A program made the translations under genes and the position numbers. Below, in pieces: positions 6,667-9,714 of a stretch of 9,714 nucleotides of DNA. The notes under the pieces are model-generated. The model worked only from the letters and a program-made list of their open reading frames with translations. It searched no databases and was not told the origin of the DNA. Origin of the DNA: Methanomicrobia archaeon (lineage in GTDB: Archaea; Halobacteriota; Syntropharchaeia; Alkanophagales; Methanospirareceae); the NCBI GenBank assembly GCA_016928455.1, contig JAFGKP010000002.1, positions 1 to 9,714 of the forward strand, read 5' to 3'. Each line of letters opens with the position of its first letter. Positions within the stretch are counted from its first letter, which is position 1.

Positions 6667-7554
6667 TCACTTCACAATCTTCGTGATATCAATCTCAATA
6701 ATATCCTCAGCACCTTTGCTCTTCAGCAGTGGGATCAAGACGTTCACCTCACGCTTGCTCACTACCGTTTCCACCGCGTAATACCGGGTGTGGTTGATAT
6801 CGGAATCATAAAGCTGCGAGATCGTCGGCCGCTTCATCGCCGGCAGCACCTCGATCAACTCCTTCAACCGGTCGCTCGCGACGTTCATGCTGAGCAGCAC
6901 CTTTCCCCGTGCCTCCAGCACGCCGGAGAGCAATGTCCTGATCTCTTCCATCTCACGCCGCTTCCTCGAATCCGCCCACGAGTCCTTATTCGCGATCAGC
7001 TTCGTGGACGACTCAAGCAGCGTGGCGACGATCCGCCAGTTGTTCTTCCGCAGCGTCTCTCCCGTCTCCGTCAGCTCCACAATGCCGTCCATCATGTCCT
7101 TCGCTTCCGTCGCGCCATACGAGAAGAAGATCTGGACCGGTATGGCGAGCCGCTCGAAGAACTTCCGGGTGATGTTCGGGTATTCCGTGCTGATCTTGCT
7201 CTGTGGCTTCATCTCCTTTGCTTCGTGGATCGCGCTATCCGCCTGCACGGCCAGGACGATATTTACCGTGCTCTCTTTCTCCGCCATCTTGCTGTACCGC
7301 ATATCTGCGATCTCCACGACCTCCGCGTCACGCTCCTCGATCCAGTCCTTACCGGTAATGCCCATGTCGAAGTAGCCCTTCTCCACGTACTCCGGTATCT
7401 CCTGCGGCCGGAGGATCTTCACCTTCTCAATTCGCGGATCCGTAATCGTCGGGTTGTACTCCCTACTCGTCACCTTCACCTCCAGACCTGCCTGCTTGAA
7501 GAGCAGCATCGTCTGCGCCTCCAAACTGCCCTTCGGGATCGCTATGCTGATCAT
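6667..7554 (-). CDS. hisG: ATP phosphoribosyltransferase, long form (HisG-L)
   Basis: A 295-residue enzyme that joins ATP and PRPP to give phosphoribosyl-ATP, the committed step of histidine synthesis. Visible marks are the N-terminal IAIPKGSLE (4-12), DMGITGKDWIEE (63-74), the PRPP-loop region YGATEAKDMMDGIVEL (146-161) followed by ETGETLRKNNW (163-173), and a C-terminal ACT-like regulatory domain (about 218-293, including LPAMKRPTISQL). The last domain and the length mark the long form, which acts without HisZ and is usually inhibited by histidine through that domain. No other his gene is in the window, so the pathway is not clustered here, which is common in archaea. The ATG at 7554 has a clear TATA-like box 27 nt upstream. 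The flavoprotein gene follows in the same direction 51 nt later and may be co-transcribed. Confidence 0.95.
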   Translation of the reverse strand: MISIAIPKGSLEAQTMLLFKQAGLEVKVTSREYNPTITDPRIEKVKILRPQEIPEYVEKGYFDMGITGKDWIEERDAEVVEIADMRYSKMAEKESTVNIVLAVQADSAIHEAKEMKPQSKISTEYPNITRKFFERLAIPVQIFFSYGATEAKDMMDGIVELTETGETLRKNNWRIVATLLESSTKLIANKDSWADSRKRREMEEIRTLLSGVLEARGKVLLSMNVASDRLKELIEVLPAMKRPTISQLYDSDINHTRYYAVETVVSKREVNVLIPLLKSKGAEDIIEIDITKIVK

Positions 7555-7580
7555 CTTTTATGGTTAAGTTGTGATCGCGA

Positions 7581-7590
7581 TTTAAAAATA
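7581..7590 (-). promoter_or_regulatory. TATA box of hisG
   Basis: On the minus strand TATTTTTAAA, 27-36 nt before the hisG ATG. Archaeal transcription starts about 25 nt from the box, so the hisG mRNA would have only a few leader nucleotides or none. This agrees with the absence of a ribosome-binding site before the ATG. It is the best-looking promoter element in the window. Confidence 0.6.
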
Positions 7591-7718
7591 GACCGCCACG
7601 ACTGCAACGCTACTCGCTCGTGCGCACAAGATCGCTATGGTTCTACTCGACGAGCGCAGTTGCCCCCGTTGGGAGCATCGCGCGACTGAGCATCACCTTA
7701 AAGATACCCGGGCGCATT
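7591..7718. other. Divergent hisG-priS spacer, no gene seen
   Basis: This is the GC-rich middle of the 197-nt spacer between two divergent genes. I find no convincing coding frame: a plus-strand frame is open through it, but only as the tail of a long antisense frame across hisG. It holds an interrupted inverted repeat (7601-7621 against 7650-7660, ACTGC and GCTCGT pairing with ACGAGCGCAGT) and a small hairpin GCCCCC-GTT-GGGAGC at 7662-7676 with one mismatch. It may hold regulatory sites for either gene or a small RNA; nothing proves this. Confidence 0.3.
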
Positions 7719-7728
7719 CCTAAATACT
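7719..7728 (+). promoter_or_regulatory. Possible TATA box of priS
   Basis: CCTAAATACT, with its centre about 29 nt before the priS ATG, is spaced as expected for a start only a few nucleotides ahead of the codon. The 12 nt before the ATG contain no ribosome-binding site, in line with a leaderless or near-leaderless message. A second A/T-rich stretch (CCTTAAAGATA, 7696-7706) is an alternative. Confidence 0.4.
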
Positions 7729-7751
7729 GATGGGGCGCTGGGTTCAGTCAG

Positions 7752-8945
7752 ATGAACGAGAAGACGAAAGGTTTCGTGGCACGCAGGTTCAAGGCGTACT
7801 ATACCGCAGCAAAGATCCACCCACCACGGGAGTTCTGGCAGCGCGAGTGGGGCTTCGTGCTCTTCGATCAGCACTATGCTGACAGGATGGTGATGCGGCG
7901 GCATATCGCACTTGCCACCGAGACCGATTTCCAGAACTATCTCCGCGAGTACGCGCCCGCGCACGTCTATTACTCGACCGCGATATACGACGATCCCACG
8001 GCCGATATGGCGAAGAAGGGCTGGCTCGGCGCTGACCTCATCTTCGATCTCGATGCTGATCATATGGTGAGCGAAGCTGAGCTCTCACGCTACTCCTACG
8101 AGGAACTCCTCGCGCTCGTGAAGGCAGAGACGCGGAAATTGCTCGACTTTCTCATACACGATTTCGGGTTCGCCGATACAGCAATTAAACTGGCGTTCTC
8201 CGGCTCGCGCGGCTACCATATACATATTACAACCGAATCAGTAAGGGGGCTTGGGAGTCGCGAGCGGCGCGAGATCGTGGATTACGTGACGGCCACAGGG
8301 CTCGACATCAAGAGCTTCCTGGTCTCTGATACGACGGAGCAGGAGCACACTGATGAGCAGCCGAGGAAGGCAGATAAGAAACTGATACCCGAAGGCTGGG
8401 GCAGACGTGTTCATGACGGTTTGCTGGACTTTCTCCACGAGCTCGCAGCGATGAAGGACGAGCAGGCGCTGCAACAGATACGTGCGGTCGGCGGACTGGA
8501 ACGGAAGAAGGCGCAGACTATACTCCGAATCGCGAAGGATGAGACCGTAATGCACCGAATCGAGAACGGTCAGATCCCCCAGTTCGCCAAGCCGATTTGG
8601 ACTGCCTTGACCGAAACGGCGACGAAGTTCGTCAGGGTCAGATCAGCGGATCACGTAGACGAGCCTGTAACGGCGGACATCAAGCGGCTCATTCGCCTGC
8701 CCGGGTCGCTCCACGGTAAATCCAGTCTGCGCGCGAATCCGCTGACCATCAAGACCTTTGAGGACTTCGATCCCCTCACTGACGCCGTCGTTTTCACTAG
8801 CAAGCCCCTGGAAATTTGCCCACTGCGTGATTCTGCAATCACCCTGCGTGGCGAGCGCTATACCATCGCGAAAGACGAAATCGAGTCGCTACCGGAGTTC
8901 GCGGCGATCTATTTCCTCTGCCGTGGTGCCGCGGAACTCGCATGA
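7752..8945 (+). CDS. priS: DNA primase small (catalytic) subunit PriS
   Basis: A 397-residue archaeal/eukaryotic-type primase catalytic subunit, which makes the RNA (and often DNA) primers for replication together with PriL (not in the window). The catalytic metal-binding pair is D99 and D101 in DLIFDLDADH; the nucleotide-binding SGSRGYHIHI is at 150-159; the third acidic position lies in DEPVTADIKRLIRLPGSLHGKSS (303-325, read in pieces), with RLIR and the GSLHGK loop intact. Length is normal. Between the DxD motif and the SGSRG motif there are no cysteines, so the zinc knuckle of Pyrococcus-type PriS is absent. From memory this is shared with Methanosarcina, Archaeoglobus and haloarchaeal proteins, which hints at lineage. 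The gene is divergent from hisG and followed after 58 nt by a GINS gene, a pairing known in euryarchaea that brings primase and replicative helicase factor under one transcript. Confidence 0.95.
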   Translation: MNEKTKGFVARRFKAYYTAAKIHPPREFWQREWGFVLFDQHYADRMVMRRHIALATETDFQNYLREYAPAHVYYSTAIYDDPTADMAKKGWLGADLIFDLDADHMVSEAELSRYSYEELLALVKAETRKLLDFLIHDFGFADTAIKLAFSGSRGYHIHITTESVRGLGSRERREIVDYVTATGLDIKSFLVSDTTEQEHTDEQPRKADKKLIPEGWGRRVHDGLLDFLHELAAMKDEQALQQIRAVGGLERKKAQTILRIAKDETVMHRIENGQIPQFAKPIWTALTETATKFVRVRSADHVDEPVTADIKRLIRLPGSLHGKSSLRANPLTIKTFEDFDPLTDAVVFTSKPLEICPLRDSAITLRGERYTIAKDEIESLPEFAAIYFLCRGAAELA

Positions 8946-9003
8946 ATAACAGCAATCGAAACTGATATGTTCTTGTACCGCGTCTCTTTTACCTGTAGAT
9001 GGC

Positions 9004-9714
9004 ATGGACATAGAGCAGCTCTGGGCGATCCTGCATAAGGAAAGAAGCATGGCGGCACTACAGGAATTGCCCGAAGGATTCTGCGAGGACGTCGGCAGCT
9101 ACATCGCGCAGTTGAAGGCTGAGAAGTGCGACGTGGACGAGCGCCGAGCTGAGCTCGTAGAGGACGAGATTCGCAACGCGCGCATGAAGATGGAGGATAT
9201 CGTGCGACGGCGCATCGGTAAGATCGTGAAGCTCGCCAGCTCAGGCTCCAGAACACCACCTCGTGGGATGCTGGCCGCTGAGGAGGAGATCTTCGCGGGC
9301 GTTAAGCGTCACGTGGATGAGGGTAAGGAGCGCTTGCTAGCCCTGATGCTTGATCAGCGAGGAAGCGCCGCGTCAGAAACGCAGAGCGAGCTTGAAAAGG
9401 CGGTTCAAAAAAAATCGAAAGCGCAGCATGTAGAGCGGAAGGCGCAGAGCGCTCAGAAGGATGAAGAAAAAAAGGTGCCGCATCAGGAGAAGCAAAAAGA
9501 GCAGTCGGGGCCAGCATGGAAATTTTTCGGAGCGACCCAGCCCACACCAGCCAAGGAACGCGGCGAAGAGTTACACATCGTTCGGATCCTGGATGATATC
9601 CCGCCCTTCATGGGGATTGACGGGAGAATTTATAAAGTGAAAAGAGAAGATGTTATAATGTTGCCGAAGACCAACGCTGAGATCCTTTGCAAGCGCGGTG
9701 TTGCAGAGCGTTTC
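9004..9714 (+). CDS. GINS complex subunit, Gins51 type (3' partial at window edge)
   Basis: The frame from ATG 9004 is open for 237 codons to the last base. The N-terminal helical A-domain begins MDIEQLWAILHKER, with LQELPEGFCEDVGSYI (19-34), DEIRNARMKMEDIVRRRIGKIVKLA (54-78, in two stretches) typical of archaeal GINS. Residues about 120-185 are a charged Lys/Glu/Gln-rich linker. The C-terminal B-domain is ILDDIPPFMGIDGRIYKVK (about 194-212) and REDVIMLPKTNAEILCKRGVAERF (split, 213-236), which normally ends the protein, so very few codons are probably missing. The A-then-B order is that of Gins51 rather than Gins23. GINS joins MCM and GAN/Cdc45 in the archaeal CMG-like helicase. No clear ribosome-binding site or strong TATA box lies in the 58-nt gap from priS, so co-transcription is likely. 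The linker holds runs of 8 A (9407-9414) and 7 A (9467-9473), yet the frame continues correctly into the B-domain. Confidence 0.88.
   Translation, partial: MDIEQLWAILHKERSMAALQELPEGFCEDVGSYIAQLKAEKCDVDERRAELVEDEIRNARMKMEDIVRRRIGKIVKLASSGSRTPPRGMLAAEEEIFAGVKRHVDEGKERLLALMLDQRGSAASETQSELEKAVQKKSKAQHVERKAQSAQKDEEKKVPHQEKQKEQSGPAWKFFGATQPTPAKERGEELHIVRILDDIPPFMGIDGRIYKVKREDVIMLPKTNAEILCKRGVAERF

Noticed and set aside
6457..7689. A 410-codon plus-strand open frame across dmrB, hisG and the spacer
   Set aside because: Its product is rich in His, Arg and Leu with no domain, and it lies antisense to hisG, whose motifs are complete. It is a shadow of a GC-rich gene.
9302..9547. A minus-strand 81-codon frame near the right edge
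   Set aside because: It is antisense to the GINS linker, and the plus-strand frame continues into a recognisable B-domain.
1..9714. tRNA, rRNA, CRISPR arrays, insertion sequences or prophage genes
   Set aside because: I read both strands and saw no cloverleaf-type sequence, no regularly spaced repeats, no terminal inverted repeats and no transposase or integrase motifs.

Overview
The window comes from an archaeal chromosome. It carries a eukaryotic-type primase small subunit (PriS) next to a GINS subunit, a ferredoxin-fused flavoprotein of the dihydromethanopterin reductase type, and a UbiD decarboxylase of the kind used in the archaeal mevalonate pathway. TATA-like boxes sit about 25-40 nt ahead of several start codons. 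The methanopterin enzyme, and a PriS that lacks the zinc-knuckle cysteines, suggest a methanogen-, ANME- or Archaeoglobus-related lineage (Halobacteriota-like). This is inference; the sequence does not fix a genus.

Layout. Positions 1-3966 (+) form a tight three-gene operon: the C-terminal part of a large PIG-L/LmbE-family deacetylase-type protein that ends in a cyclic-nucleotide-binding-like domain, a BshA/PIG-A-like family 4 glycosyltransferase (1 nt gap), and a left-handed beta-helix acyltransferase (4 nt overlap). A separate transcription unit follows at 4029-5351 (+) with a UbiD-family decarboxylase. It ends 4 nt from a convergent two-TM membrane protein with a PH-like tail (5356-5859, -). 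Then come, on the minus strand, a DmrB-like flavoprotein (5938-6615) and long-form HisG (6667-7554). Across a 197-nt divergent spacer lie priS (7752-8945, +) and a GINS51-type gene (9004 to the right edge, +).

How the genes may work together. The right side is housekeeping: histidine biosynthesis, cofactor reduction and the replication module priS-gins51. UbiD is probably the anhydromevalonate phosphate decarboxylase of isoprenoid (archaeal lipid) synthesis. The left operon is the most unusual part. A GlcNAc-type transferase, an N-deacetylase-type protein and a sugar-nucleotide-type acyltransferase together look like a pathway that attaches GlcNAc to an acceptor and then de-N-acetylates it. 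This is the logic of bacillithiol synthesis (BshA/BshB) and of the first two GPI steps (PIG-A/PIG-L). The acceptor in this archaeon cannot be read from the sequence; a low-molecular-weight thiol precursor or a glucosaminyl inositol lipid are the two main candidates.
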